The notes beneath the pieces are model-generated. The model saw only the letters and a list, made by a program, of their open reading frames with translations. It did not search any database and was not told the DNA's origin. From positions 62,001 to 126,000 of the forward strand of contig DEKK01000006.1 in NCBI GenBank assembly GCA_002353815.1: a DNA stretch of 64,000 bases, given 5' to 3'. Position numbers and translations under genes: made by a program. This document shows positions 16,409 through 25,333 of the stretch, in pieces (positions within the stretch are counted from its first letter, which is position 1; every line of letters starts with the position of its first letter). This DNA is from Bifidobacteriaceae bacterium UBA2724. GTDB taxonomy: Bacteria > Actinomycetota > Actinomycetes > Actinomycetales > Bifidobacteriaceae.

Positions 16409-17450
16409 CGGTTCCTTCGCATCCCAGGGGGCATGGCGTGAGCAGATGACCGACATCGAGGTGCGTTCCGCCGACGGCGCCGACCTTGACGTCAGCATCG
16501 GCATCGAGGCCGGCGGGTCAGGCGTCCCCGAGGCGGCGTCCGCCGACGGGACGGTCACGCCCGTCACGATTCCCATCGCCCTGGCGCCCGGCGTGACCGT
16601 GCGCTTCGCCACCCGTCTCGGCGGCGCGTCGATCGGCGCATGGGGCAACTGCAACTTCGGACGCAAGGTCGGCGACGACCAGCAGGCCGTCGCCGAGAAC
16701 CTGCGTGGGCTCGCCCGGCTGCTCGGCGCCCCCGTGCGCCTCGTCCACCAGGTGCATTCGGCCATCGCCATCGATGCGGGCGCCGCGGCCGACGACGGCA
16801 TCGACACCTACGCCGTGGATGCCGATGCGCAGGCGACCGACCACGAGGGCCTACCGCTGGGAATCCTCGGCGCCGACTGTCTGCCCGTGATGTACGCAGA
16901 CGCGCAGGCCGGCGTGATCGGCGCCTCGCATTGCGGGCGTCGCGGACTCCAGCGTGGCGTCGTGCACTCCTGCGTGGAGCAGATGGTGGCCCTGGGCGCC
17001 GACCGCGCGCACATCCGCGCGGTGCTCGGACCGTGCATCTGCGGCGACTGCTATGAAGTGGGCGACGAGATAGCCGCCGAATTCGACGCGCAGTTCCCGG
17101 GGACCCGCACCGTGACGCGTTTCGGCGGGGCCGGCATCGACATCGCCGCCGCCGCATTGCAGGCGCTCGCGGCCGAAGGCATCGGCGAAGGCCAGGTCGT
17201 CTCCGCCAAGCCGCGCGTGGACGCCGCCACGAAATACCTCGAGGACGACCCTGAGCTCATGGCGCTGTGCGCCAGCGACGGCGAGGGGGCTCCCGAGCTC
17301 GCCGACCGCCTTGGCGCGCTGTCGCACAGCATGTGCACGGTCGAGAATCCGCTGTGGTATTCGCACCGCCGCGCCTATCTCGCGCACAAGGACCACGAGG
17401 GGCGCTTCCTTGCCGTCGTCACGCGCGGCGAGGCTTCCGGCGTTTGCTGA
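16401..17450 (+). CDS. YfiH/PgeF-type multicopper polyphenol oxidase-like protein
   Basis: The frame opens at TTG 16401, overlapping the reductase, with GAGGAG upstream. ATG 16446 is an alternative start giving 334 residues. Family motifs are clear: HQVHSAI, ILGADCLPVMY, SHCGRRGL, LGPCICGDCYEVGDE and a final C...ENPLWYSHRR. The His and Cys residues of these motifs bind the metal. Characterised members act as purine nucleoside phosphorylase/adenosine deaminase or remove misincorporated residues during peptidoglycan synthesis. The ASHCGRRGLQ segment has Arg where many members have Trp. Confidence 0.88.
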   Translation: MADGSFASQGAWREQMTDIEVRSADGADLDVSIGIEAGGSGVPEAASADGTVTPVTIPIALAPGVTVRFATRLGGASIGAWGNCNFGRKVGDDQQAVAENLRGLARLLGAPVRLVHQVHSAIAIDAGAAADDGIDTYAVDADAQATDHEGLPLGILGADCLPVMYADAQAGVIGASHCGRRGLQRGVVHSCVEQMVALGADRAHIRAVLGPCICGDCYEVGDEIAAEFDAQFPGTRTVTRFGGAGIDIAAAALQALAAEGIGEGQVVSAKPRVDAATKYLEDDPELMALCASDGEGAPELADRLGALSHSMCTVENPLWYSHRRAYLAHKDHEGRFLAVVTRGEASGVC

Positions 17451-17471
17451 CGGTCGTGTTCAGGCCTTAGC

Positions 17472-18275
17472 ATGAAAACCATGTCTGATTCACAGCAGGT
17501 CCCCGTCGTCGCCATCATCCTCGCAGCCGGCTTCGGCATGCGCTTCGATCCCAGCGACCCCAAGCAGCTCGTGTCCATCGCGGGCAAGCCGGTCATCGAG
17601 TGGAGCATCGAGGCGTTCGTCGACAGCCCGCGCATCACCGACGTTCTGCTGGTCGTGAATCCCAAGGTGTATGCCGCGGTCGAGCGCATCGTGGACGACA
17701 TGGGCGCCGACAAGGTGCGCGGTCTGATCCCGGGCGGTGAGACCCGTGCGGACAGCACGAGGGCCGCCCTCGGCTTCCTGGCGCAGATGGGAATCCCCGG
17801 CGACGCCAAGATCCTCATCCACGACGGCGTGCGTCCCTTCGTCACGCCGCGCATCATCCAGGATTGCGACGACGCGCTCAACGCATCGAACGCCGCGACC
17901 GTCGCCGTGCCCAGCACCGACACGATCCTCATCGCCGCACCACAGGACGGCGCCGGCGCGGGTTCCGCACCCGTCGTGCACGCCGTGCCCGAGCGCTCGA
18001 CCACATGGCGCGCCCAGACGCCGCAGTGCTTCCGCTTCGACACAATCCGCAGCGCCTACGAGCGAGCGGCAAGCGACGAGAACTTTCATCCCACCGACGA
18101 CACGCGCGTGGTGGTCGATTACCTGCCCGGCGAAAAAGTGACGGTGGTGCAGGGCAGCGATGACAACATCAAGATCACCACCCGGGCCGACGTCGACGTC
18201 GCCGAGCTCATCGCGCCCCGCGCCCGTCGCGTGCGCACCGTGGCCCGCATGCGCGCTGCACGCGGCGGCGAGTGA
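17472..18275 (+). CDS. ispD: 2-C-methyl-D-erythritol 4-phosphate cytidylyltransferase (IspD family)
   Basis: The product is 267 residues from ATG 17472 (ATG 17481 also possible). The nucleotide-binding loop AAGFGMRF...PKQ, the IHDGVRPFV segment, WRAQTPQCF and the C-terminal SDDNIKITTRAD are typical of IspD. IspD transfers CMP to methylerythritol phosphate in the non-mevalonate isoprenoid pathway. The paralogous ribitol-phosphate cytidylyltransferases (TarI) share these motifs, so that activity is the main alternative. A basic tail (RARRVRTVARMRAARGGE) extends beyond the usual end. Confidence 0.85.
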   Translation: MKTMSDSQQVPVVAIILAAGFGMRFDPSDPKQLVSIAGKPVIEWSIEAFVDSPRITDVLLVVNPKVYAAVERIVDDMGADKVRGLIPGGETRADSTRAALGFLAQMGIPGDAKILIHDGVRPFVTPRIIQDCDDALNASNAATVAVPSTDTILIAAPQDGAGAGSAPVVHAVPERSTTWRAQTPQCFRFDTIRSAYERAASDENFHPTDDTRVVVDYLPGEKVTVVQGSDDNIKITTRADVDVAELIAPRARRVRTVARMRAARGGE

Positions 18276-18284
18276 TTTATCGGT

Positions 18285-18290
18285 TACGAT
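18285..18290 (+). promoter_or_regulatory. -10 element of a probable leaderless transcript
   Basis: TACGAT lies 7 bases before ATG 18298; the intervening TGGTGGC resembles the stretch before the glycosyltransferase start. Confidence 0.45.
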
Positions 18291-18297
18291 TGGTGGC

Positions 18298-18957
18298 ATG
18301 GAGCAGTTCGAAGTTGTGATCTCAGGTTTCGATCCGTATGACGGAGTCGAGATCAATCCGTCGCGCGAAGTGCCGATGATGCTGCAGAGGACTGGGATAC
18401 CCGACACGCCCGCCGGCACGTCGGTGCGCGTCACCAGCGTGATGCTCCCCATGAGCTTCGCCAAGGCATGGCCGACGCTGTACGACGTCATCAACACCGT
18501 GCACCCGCAGATCATCATCGCCACGGGCCTCAAGCGCCGCAACCGCGGCATCGCGCTCGAACGCTGCGCCACCAACATCATCGACGCCGACAAACCCGAC
18601 GCCGACAACGTGCAGCCGCGCCGCGTGCCCATCACCCCGTCGTCTCCGGCGGCGTACTGGACCGGCCTGCCGCTGCGCGACATCCTCGACACCTTCGCCG
18701 CACAGAACATCCCCGCCACGCTGAGCTCGGATGCGGGCACCTACGTGTGCAACTCGCTGTTCTATCGTCTGCTCGACTGGACGGCCGCGCAGAGCCGGGT
18801 CGTGTCGGGGTTCCTGAGCTTCCCCATGGTCAACGAGAAGCGCGACAACGCGCTCGGCATCCCGCTGGGGCAGATGGTGCAGGCCGCGCAGGACGTGGTG
18901 TGCGCGTCGATTGAATACTGCCGACGTCCCCCGTCCGGCGAGATGCACATGGTCTGA
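18298..18957 (+). CDS. Pyrrolidone-carboxylate peptidase homologue lacking the catalytic His
   Basis: The product is 219 residues from ATG 18298. The C15 peptidase fold is recognisable: VVISGFDPYDGVEINPS at the start, ATGLKRRNRGIALERCATN with the catalytic Glu, and DAGTYVCNSLFY with the catalytic Cys. Known enzymes then have GFIHxP carrying the His of the Glu-Cys-His triad. Here the segment reads SGFLSFPMV, so the His is replaced by Ser. If no other His substitutes, removal of N-terminal pyroglutamate would be lost or weak. It may be a repurposed paralogue, and the name should not be taken as proof of activity. Confidence 0.82.
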   Translation: MEQFEVVISGFDPYDGVEINPSREVPMMLQRTGIPDTPAGTSVRVTSVMLPMSFAKAWPTLYDVINTVHPQIIIATGLKRRNRGIALERCATNIIDADKPDADNVQPRRVPITPSSPAAYWTGLPLRDILDTFAAQNIPATLSSDAGTYVCNSLFYRLLDWTAAQSRVVSGFLSFPMVNEKRDNALGIPLGQMVQAAQDVVCASIEYCRRPPSGEMHMV

Positions 18958-19134
18958 CTCCGGGCGGCGTGCCGAGAGACACGCGGAACATCCCGCGCGC
19001 TGTAGGGATGATGTGATGTATGCCCGAAACGTATGTGTCCGGCGAGAAAAAACGCTATCGTAAGGGTATGTGTCCGTCGACAGGACGGGCATGATACGCG
19101 TTCGACTTTTCATGTAAAGAATGAGGAACAATAC

Positions 19135-20496
19135 ATGGCTGATGACATGTTTCCTACCGCTATCCGTGGCTACGACAAAGAGAAGGTCAACGAATATGTA
19201 GCCCAGACGAATGCCAACATCGCACGTTTGCGCGAGCAGATCCGCGTATACGACAGCCGCACGCTGCAGCTTGAGGCCGAGCTGCAGGAAGAAAAGGCCA
19301 AGAAGACTCCGCAGAAGAGCACCTACAGCAACCTGGGAGCCAGCGCGCAGCAGCTTCTTGCCAGCGCCGAGCAGACCAGCAAGCAGCTTCTCGCCCGCGC
19401 CAAGAAGGACGCCGAGAACATCCGCAAGACCGCGCAGGAAAGCGCCGACACGACCAAGAACAGCGCCGAGCTGGATGCGCAGCACACCCGCGAGGAAGCC
19501 AAGCGCACCGCCGAGAACACGGTGAAGGACGCGCAGGACCGCGCCGCCGCCATGGTGGCGAAGGCCAAGGAATCCGCCGACCAGATCGTGACGACCGCCA
19601 CCCGCGAGATGAACGACAAGCGCCAGAGCCTCGACATCGAGCTGAAGAACAGCCGCGCCGAGCACCAGAAGCAGATCGAGGCCGAGCGCGCCAAGGTCGA
19701 GACCGAGCTGGCCGACAAGAAGGCCCAGGCCACCGCCGCCATCGCGGCGCAGCGCAAGGCCACGGACGACGAGCTCGCCCAGCGTCGCAGCGAGGCCAAC
19801 GACCAGATTCAGAAGGCCATCAACGACGCCAACGAGCGCGTGAACAAGGCCAGCGACGAGGTTGCCAAGATGATGGTGGACGCGCAGCGCAAGGCCAACG
19901 ACATCACCGACCAGGCGAAGGCATCGGCCCGCCAGATTGCCGACGACGCGCAGGTTCAGCGCATGAACACCCTCAAGCAGGTGTCCGCCGAGGCCGAGGA
20001 AAGCCGCAAGAAGATCTCCGAGGAACAGGACGATGCGTCCAAGAAGGTGACGGAGATGCTTGCCAACCTCGAGAAGAAGAGGCAGGAAACCGAAGAGAAC
20101 TCCAAGAAGATCCTCGACGAGGCCCAGGTCAAGCGCGACGAGGCCGAGAAGTACGCGTCCGACAAGCGCAAGGCCGCCGATGCCGAGCGTCAGGAAATCC
20201 TCGACAACGCCAACAAGCAGGCCACCGAAGAGATTGAGAAGCGCCGTCAGGCGGCGCAGTCCGAGATCGACGGCCTGCAGCAGCGCATCGACGAACTGCA
20301 GGGCCGCGAGACTGCCATCACCCGCAGGGTCGACGAGCTCAAGTCCATCTTCAGCAACGCTTTCGGCTCGATGGGCAGCGTGCTGCAGGACATCGCCAAT
20401 GAGAAATCCGAGGATGGCAAGCAGGCCGCCGAGGCCGAGGACGAAGCCGCGGACGAGCAGGGCGAGGCCCAGTCCGACGAGGACCAGAAAAACTGA
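19135..20496 (+). CDS. DivIVA-like coiled-coil protein
   Basis: ATG 19135 (GAGGAA upstream) starts a 453-residue protein. Its first 40 residues, ADDMFPTAIRGYDKEKVNEY and on, resemble the membrane-targeting N-terminus of DivIVA/Wag31. Most of the rest (about residues 80-430) is a continuous heptad-rich, Ala/Glu/Lys coiled coil with recurring KKDAENIRK-like units. A short region (FSNAFGSMGSVLQD) and an acidic tail end it. Such proteins assemble at curved poles and septa and organise polar growth in Actinobacteria. It is longer than typical DivIVA, so it may be a cytoskeletal paralogue rather than the essential one. Confidence 0.75.
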   Translation: MADDMFPTAIRGYDKEKVNEYVAQTNANIARLREQIRVYDSRTLQLEAELQEEKAKKTPQKSTYSNLGASAQQLLASAEQTSKQLLARAKKDAENIRKTAQESADTTKNSAELDAQHTREEAKRTAENTVKDAQDRAAAMVAKAKESADQIVTTATREMNDKRQSLDIELKNSRAEHQKQIEAERAKVETELADKKAQATAAIAAQRKATDDELAQRRSEANDQIQKAINDANERVNKASDEVAKMMVDAQRKANDITDQAKASARQIADDAQVQRMNTLKQVSAEAEESRKKISEEQDDASKKVTEMLANLEKKRQETEENSKKILDEAQVKRDEAEKYASDKRKAADAERQEILDNANKQATEEIEKRRQAAQSEIDGLQQRIDELQGRETAITRRVDELKSIFSNAFGSMGSVLQDIANEKSEDGKQAAEAEDEAADEQGEAQSDEDQKN

Positions 20497-20585
20497 CAGC
20501 GTGGCCGGGGCGTCAGCATCCCCGTGATGCCGGCGCGAGACGGCCCGACATCGCCGCCATTGCCATCCGGCCATTGCTTCACAGG

Positions 20586-20618
20586 CGAGGCGGATCCCGC
20601 GAGGATCCGCCTCGTTTT
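20586..20618 (+). terminator. Intrinsic terminator of the coiled-coil gene
   Basis: CGAGGCGGATCC pairs perfectly with GGATCCGCCTCG around a 5-base loop, and TTTT follows. Confidence 0.9.
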
Positions 20619-20723
20619 CGGTTTGAAGACACCGCATAACGCGGCATGGCGGAAGACGGCACACAACGGAACAAAGCAGACAGGCTGCATGGACACAGCC
20701 GGAAACACCCACAGGAGGACACC

Positions 20724-22067
20724 ATGACACACAGCACGCCTCTTACACAGGAAACGCTCGACAGGCTCACCGCCGATTTCGATTCCCGCGAGGCCAACCG
20801 CATCGCCATGAACGCCGTCGTCAGCAACGGCATCGACGACGTGGCGCACAACTACGACAGGGCGCGCCGCCTGCAGCGCCGCTTCTCGGTCACCGTTGAC
20901 AACGGCGAGGTGACGAACCAGCGCCGTTCCGGCCGCTGCTGGCTGTTCAGCTCCCTCAACGTCGCGCGCTTCGTCGCCAAGAGGAGCCTTGGCGTCAAGA
21001 GCTTCGAATTCTCGCAGAACTACGCCATGTATTTCGACAAACTCGAACGGTGCAACTACTTCCTCCAGGACGTCGCTGACCTCGTGCGCGGCGGCGAACC
21101 GGTCGATTCGCGCCTCATGCAGACGCTGCTGCACGATGTGATGGGCGACGGCGGCCAGTGGACCATGGCGCTCAACGTCTACAAAAAATACGGCGCCGTT
21201 CCCAAGGATCTCTTCCCCGAGACCGCGTCGTCGGAAAACACCCGTCAGCTTGACGCCAACCTGCGTTCCCTGCTGCATCAGGCCGTGTGCCACATCTACA
21301 AGGAGAATGGCGACGAAGCGGCGATTGCGCGGACCGTGAGCCAGGCGCTCGCGGACGCCCACCGCATCCTCACGATCCATCTGGGAGAGCCGCCGAAGAG
21401 CTTCGAGTGGGAATGGACCGACGACAACGGCACGTTCCACCGCGACGGCGAACTGACACCACAGCAGTTCTGGACACGCTACGTCGACGCCGGGCTCGAG
21501 GACTACGTGTGCCTCGTCGACGACCCGCGCCCCGAACATCCCAAGGGTGAGAAAATCGGCATCGAGCATCTGGGCAACGTGGTGGGCGGCGACCCCACCG
21601 AATACCTCAACGTGCCCGTGCAGTTCATGAAGGACTGCGTGCGCCGCATCCTGTCGGACGAGGGGATCCCCGTGTGGTTCGGCGCCGACTGCCATCCGAT
21701 GATGGACCGCAAGGGCGGCGCGTGGGCGACCGACCTGTTCGAATACGACCGCGTGTACGGCACCACGAGCGACATGACCAAGGAGGAACGCGTGCGCTTC
21801 GCCGACTCCGCGATGAACCACGCCATGGCGTTCGTGGGCGTCGACGTGGCTGACGACGGCACGACGACGAACCGCTGGCGCGTCGAGAATTCGTGGGGTG
21901 CCGACGTCGCCGACAAGGGCTATTTCACGATGGACGACCCCTGGTTCGACGAATTCGTCTACGAGGTGGCCGTACCCAAGTCCCTGCTGCCCGACGACTA
22001 CCGCGCCGCGCTCGAACGCCCGGCCATCATGCTGCCGGCGTGGGATCCGATGGGCGCCCTCGCCTGA
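20724..22067 (+). CDS. pepC: Aminopeptidase C (bleomycin hydrolase family)
   Basis: ATG 20724 has AGGAGG upstream and gives 447 residues, the usual length. This cytosolic cysteine peptidase of family C1 removes N-terminal residues from peptides. The catalytic Cys is in NQRRSGRCWLFSSLN, the His in NHAMAFVGVD, and the Asn in RVENSWG. In this family six subunits form a barrel that encloses the active sites. The gene is flanked by a terminator upstream and a gene-free leader downstream, so it is probably monocistronic. Confidence 0.96.
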   Translation: MTHSTPLTQETLDRLTADFDSREANRIAMNAVVSNGIDDVAHNYDRARRLQRRFSVTVDNGEVTNQRRSGRCWLFSSLNVARFVAKRSLGVKSFEFSQNYAMYFDKLERCNYFLQDVADLVRGGEPVDSRLMQTLLHDVMGDGGQWTMALNVYKKYGAVPKDLFPETASSENTRQLDANLRSLLHQAVCHIYKENGDEAAIARTVSQALADAHRILTIHLGEPPKSFEWEWTDDNGTFHRDGELTPQQFWTRYVDAGLEDYVCLVDDPRPEHPKGEKIGIEHLGNVVGGDPTEYLNVPVQFMKDCVRRILSDEGIPVWFGADCHPMMDRKGGAWATDLFEYDRVYGTTSDMTKEERVRFADSAMNHAMAFVGVDVADDGTTTNRWRVENSWGADVADKGYFTMDDPWFDEFVYEVAVPKSLLPDDYRAALERPAIMLPAWDPMGALA

Positions 22068-22184
22068 CGCGCGCGTCCCGTCCCGTGCCCGTCGCGCCGG
22101 TGTCTGGAATGTGGCACAGGACGCGCCCATGCATGGACATGGGACGCATTCGTTGGCGCAACATCGTATAGTGATGTGTCTGGT

Positions 22185-22238
22185 GGTCGCGCCACGATGC
22201 GCAAGTGCACAGCGTTTGTGGCGCGGCCAGCGTTTTCT
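22185..22238 (+). promoter_or_regulatory. Hairpin with T-rich tail in the DAHP synthase leader (possible attenuator)
   Basis: GGTCGCGCCAC (22185-22195) pairs with GTGGCGCGGCC (22218-22228), with one G-T pair, and is followed by AGCGTTTTCT. A -10-like TATAGT lies at 22167-22172. A 23-codon frame from ATG 22197 to TGA 22268 runs through it and contains Phe, Phe and Trp codons. The layout resembles transcription attenuation by aromatic amino acids, but this is inference. Confidence 0.35.
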
Positions 22239-22325
22239 TTATGGACGGTGGGGCTGCGCGATCCGTGATGGTCGCCGCAGGCGTCGCACATGCTTCCAAG
22301 GTTTGCGAAAGGACGGTTTGCTCGC

Positions 22326-23468
22326 ATGTCAGTGCTCAGAGGGCCGGATAGTTCGGAGGACGCCGTAGCGCGCCTCGGCACCAAGGCGGTGCTTCCCGAG
22401 ACGGTGGATGTCAACATCCGCCAGCTCGATCCGATTCCCGCGCCCCGCGCCTTTATCAGCGAGCTGCCCATTTCGCGCGACGTCGTGCATCTGGTGCGCG
22501 AATCCCGCCGTGAGATCAGCGACGTGCTGCACGGCCGCGACGACAGGCTGCTGGTGATCGTGGGGCCGTGCTCCATCCACGACCCGCGCGCCGCCAAGGA
22601 CTATGCCAACCGCCTGGGCGAACTCAAGTCGAAGCTGTCCGACGACCTGCTCATCGTGATGCGCGTGTATTTCGAAAAGCCCCGCACCACCATCGGGTGG
22701 AAAGGCCTCATCAACGACCCCGACATCGACGGCACCTTCAACATCCGCAAGGGCATGTGGCTGGCGCGCCGCATCCTGCTTGACGTGGCGGACCAGGGCC
22801 TGCCCGCGGCCACCGAGTGGCTCGATCCGATCACCCCGCAGTATCTGTGCGACCTGGTGAGCTGGGGCGCCATCGGCGCCCGCAACACAGAGAGCCAGGT
22901 GCATCGCGAGCTGGCATCGGGCATGTCGATGCCCATCGGTTTCAAGAATTCCACCGACGGCAACGTCAAGGCCGCCGCCGATTCATGCTTCACCGCCGCC
23001 AACGAGCACCATTTCCTCTCCATCAACCTGGATGGCAACGTCATCGCCGCCGAGACCAAGGGCAACCCGGATTGCCATGTGATTCTGCGCGGTTCGTCGC
23101 ACGGTCCGAACTATTCGCCGCGTGACGTCGCCGAGGCGCTGGGATACCTGCGCGGTTCGAAGGCCGGCGAGGCCGCGTCGTACGGCGTGGTGATCGACGC
23201 CGCCCACGGCAATTCGGGCAAGAACGAAGTGCGCGAAGCCGAGGTCGTCGAGGAGCTTGCGACGCGCATCGCTGCCGGCGAGCGAGGCATCACGGGCGTC
23301 ATGATGGAAAGCTTCATCGAGGGCGGACACCAGGACCCCGACCGTCTTGAGAACCTGGTGTATGGCAAGTCCATCACCGACCGCTGCATCGCATGGCCGC
23401 GCACCGAGGAACTGCTGCGCGGGCTTGCCAGCGCCGTGCGCATGCGCCGCGCCCGCATGATTGCGTGA
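22326..23468 (+). CDS. 3-deoxy-7-phosphoheptulonate (DAHP) synthase, first copy
   Basis: This is the AroG-type class I enzyme that condenses phosphoenolpyruvate with erythrose 4-phosphate, the entry step of aromatic amino acid synthesis. ATG 22326 gives 380 residues; ATG 22290 in frame is an alternative. Signatures include VIVGPCSIHDP, VYFEKPRTTIGWKGLINDP, GAIGARNTESQVHRELASG, VILRGSSHGPNY and AAHGNSGKNEV, with the metal-binding Cys, His and Glu residues in place. The N-terminal extension usually carries the feedback site. A close paralogue lies 1.9 kb downstream. Confidence 0.95.
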   Translation: MSVLRGPDSSEDAVARLGTKAVLPETVDVNIRQLDPIPAPRAFISELPISRDVVHLVRESRREISDVLHGRDDRLLVIVGPCSIHDPRAAKDYANRLGELKSKLSDDLLIVMRVYFEKPRTTIGWKGLINDPDIDGTFNIRKGMWLARRILLDVADQGLPAATEWLDPITPQYLCDLVSWGAIGARNTESQVHRELASGMSMPIGFKNSTDGNVKAAADSCFTAANEHHFLSINLDGNVIAAETKGNPDCHVILRGSSHGPNYSPRDVAEALGYLRGSKAGEAASYGVVIDAAHGNSGKNEVREAEVVEELATRIAAGERGITGVMMESFIEGGHQDPDRLENLVYGKSITDRCIAWPRTEELLRGLASAVRMRRARMIA

Positions 23469-23667
23469 TTTCGCCTGTCGCCGTTGCGCTCATGAGGGGA
23501 GGCGCGGCGGCATGTGCCAACCGATGTGTGCATTGTGGCACATTTGCGCGGTCCAATATTTAACACAATTAGGAATATTGTCCGACGACGCCTATTGTTG
23601 GTCGTAGCGGTTAGGTGTGAACCGCGACAAGTGAAAAAGAAGATATCGTCAAGAGAAGGAAGATATC

Positions 23668-25034
23668 ATGAAGAAGAAAATTGCATGGGGGCAGCCGTTG
23701 CTCTGGTCGCCGCTCTCGCGGTTCCCACTAGCGCGGCTTACGCATCCGAGGCAGGTACGTGCGACGATCTGAACTCCGGCGCCGGTGATTACACATTGAC
23801 CACCGATCTGACCTGCGACGTCACGGTGACCGGCGACATGACCCTGGATCTCAACGGCCATACGCTCACCAACGCGTCCGGCCATACCATCACCGTGAAC
23901 AACGGAGCGAAGCTCACGGTGACCGGCAACGGCACCGTTGACAACACCACGAACGGCAAGGCCGCGCTGGACATCGAGGATGGTGGCAGCGCCACGTTGA
24001 ACGGCGGCACCTTCACCCGTTCCAAGGAATCCGGCACGTCGACCGGTTTCACAGATAGCGGTTCGGCAAACGGCAATTCCTATTACACCGTGCTCAACCA
24101 CGGCATCCTCGTAATCGACGGCGCCACCGTTGAGAACAGCGGCACGTATTCGTCCGCGATCGACAACGGCTGGTATTCAGGCTCCCCGACGATCACTCCG
24201 AAGTCCACGCTCGTCATGAAGAGCGGCACCATCTCCGTCGGCAAGTTCCTCAAGAACGACTCCTATGGCGTCATGGACATCCAGGGCGGCACGGTGCAGG
24301 GCGGCACCACATCCGGCCCGATCCTCAACTGGAACGACCTGACCATTTCGGGCGGCACCTTCAAGCCGGTCCCCGGCGCGAAGGGTGTCGTCTTGCTGCC
24401 TGATTCCACGGTGGATCCAAACAACGCCGAGGCGCTTACCGTGACGGGCGGCGATTTCTCGCAGACCGATGCGCCGCTGGTCAACCAGGAGAATGCGGCC
24501 GTTGGCACCGTGAAGGTGAGCGGTGGTAAGTACAGCGCTGCGAACAAGCCTGCCAATCTCGAGGTCGCGGACGGCTATACCACATGGGACAACGGCGATG
24601 GCACCACGTCCGTGGTTCCTTCCGAAGCCACCGTCACCTATGTGCGTCAAAGCGAAGGGCAGTCGGGTGCGGTTTCCGGGCAGGCGACTGTCGGACAGCC
24701 GTATACCATCATGACGGCGCCTGACGGCGGCACATGGAACACCAAGGAAGACGGAACCGGCACCACGTACAAGGGCGGCGAAACCGTCACCATGACCCCC
24801 GACGGCCTCACCCTGTATTACATCCCTGGCACGGCGGCGACCACCACACCCCAGTCGAACACCACCACTGGTGACAAGGCCGCCACGGACGCCAAGACCA
24901 CGTCCGATGCCTCTGACGCCAGCACTGGCGCCCTTGCCAAGACCGGCGTGAACGTCGCTGCGATCATCGCCGTGGCGGTCGTTGCACTGGCCGCAGGCAT
25001 CGCCCTGACCGTGGTGCGCAAGGCTCGTCACTGA
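23668..25034 (+). pseudogene. LAKTG-anchored surface protein, frameshifted in the signal peptide
   Basis: ATG 23668 follows GAAGGA and reads MKKKIAWGQP, but then runs out of frame. Adding one G to the GGGGG run at about 23686-23690 gives MKKKIAWGAAVALVAALAVP and joins a frame open to TGA 25034. The protein would be about 455 residues: signal peptide ending near AYA, a long Thr/Gly/Asn-rich beta-solenoid-like region (LDLNGHTLTN, SATLNGGTFT), and a sortase tail with LAKTG, a hydrophobic helix (AAIIAVAVVALAAGIAL) and RKARH. The sole lesion is in a homopolymer within the signal peptide, which suits on/off phase variation or a sequencing error. It sits between two DAHP synthase genes. Confidence 0.75.
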
Positions 25035-25107
25035 CGCGCGCAAAGCTTGGGGCCTGGGTTTGAAACCCTGACGCCGAGCCACGGCGCTTGCATCAAGCGC
25101 TGGATCC

Positions 25108-25138
25108 ATCCCGACCGCTCCGTGCGGCCGGGATTTTT
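25108..25138 (+). terminator. Intrinsic terminator of the surface protein gene
   Basis: TCCCGACCGC and GCGGCCGGGA form a stem with one mismatch around TCCGT, followed by TTTTT. Confidence 0.8.
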
Positions 25139-25333
25139 AATTGGTGCGCCTGCGTCGCGGTAGAATGACGGGGCTACGGCGATACGCGGCGGCAGGTGCA
25201 CAAGCCAACGGGCGGGCGCCTGCGGCATGTACGGAAAACGCCGCGCGCGTGCGCGGCGGGCGCAGGATGCGTGCGGCTATCGCGGTGGCGAGACGCTTTC
25301 GAAACAGGCCTGCGGGCGGAGAGGAGATGCACG

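Noticed and set aside
18160..18297. An upstream extension of the Pcp homologue inside ispD
   Set aside because: The extra 46 codons are Ser/Pro/Arg-rich and read out of frame through the ispD coding end. ATG 18298 begins exactly at the conserved fold.
22174..22368. A longer leader peptide (with RFLYGRW) from ATG 22174
   Set aside because: That ATG lies 2 bases after the -10-like TATAGT, so it would be outside the transcript, and the frame overlaps the DAHP synthase start.
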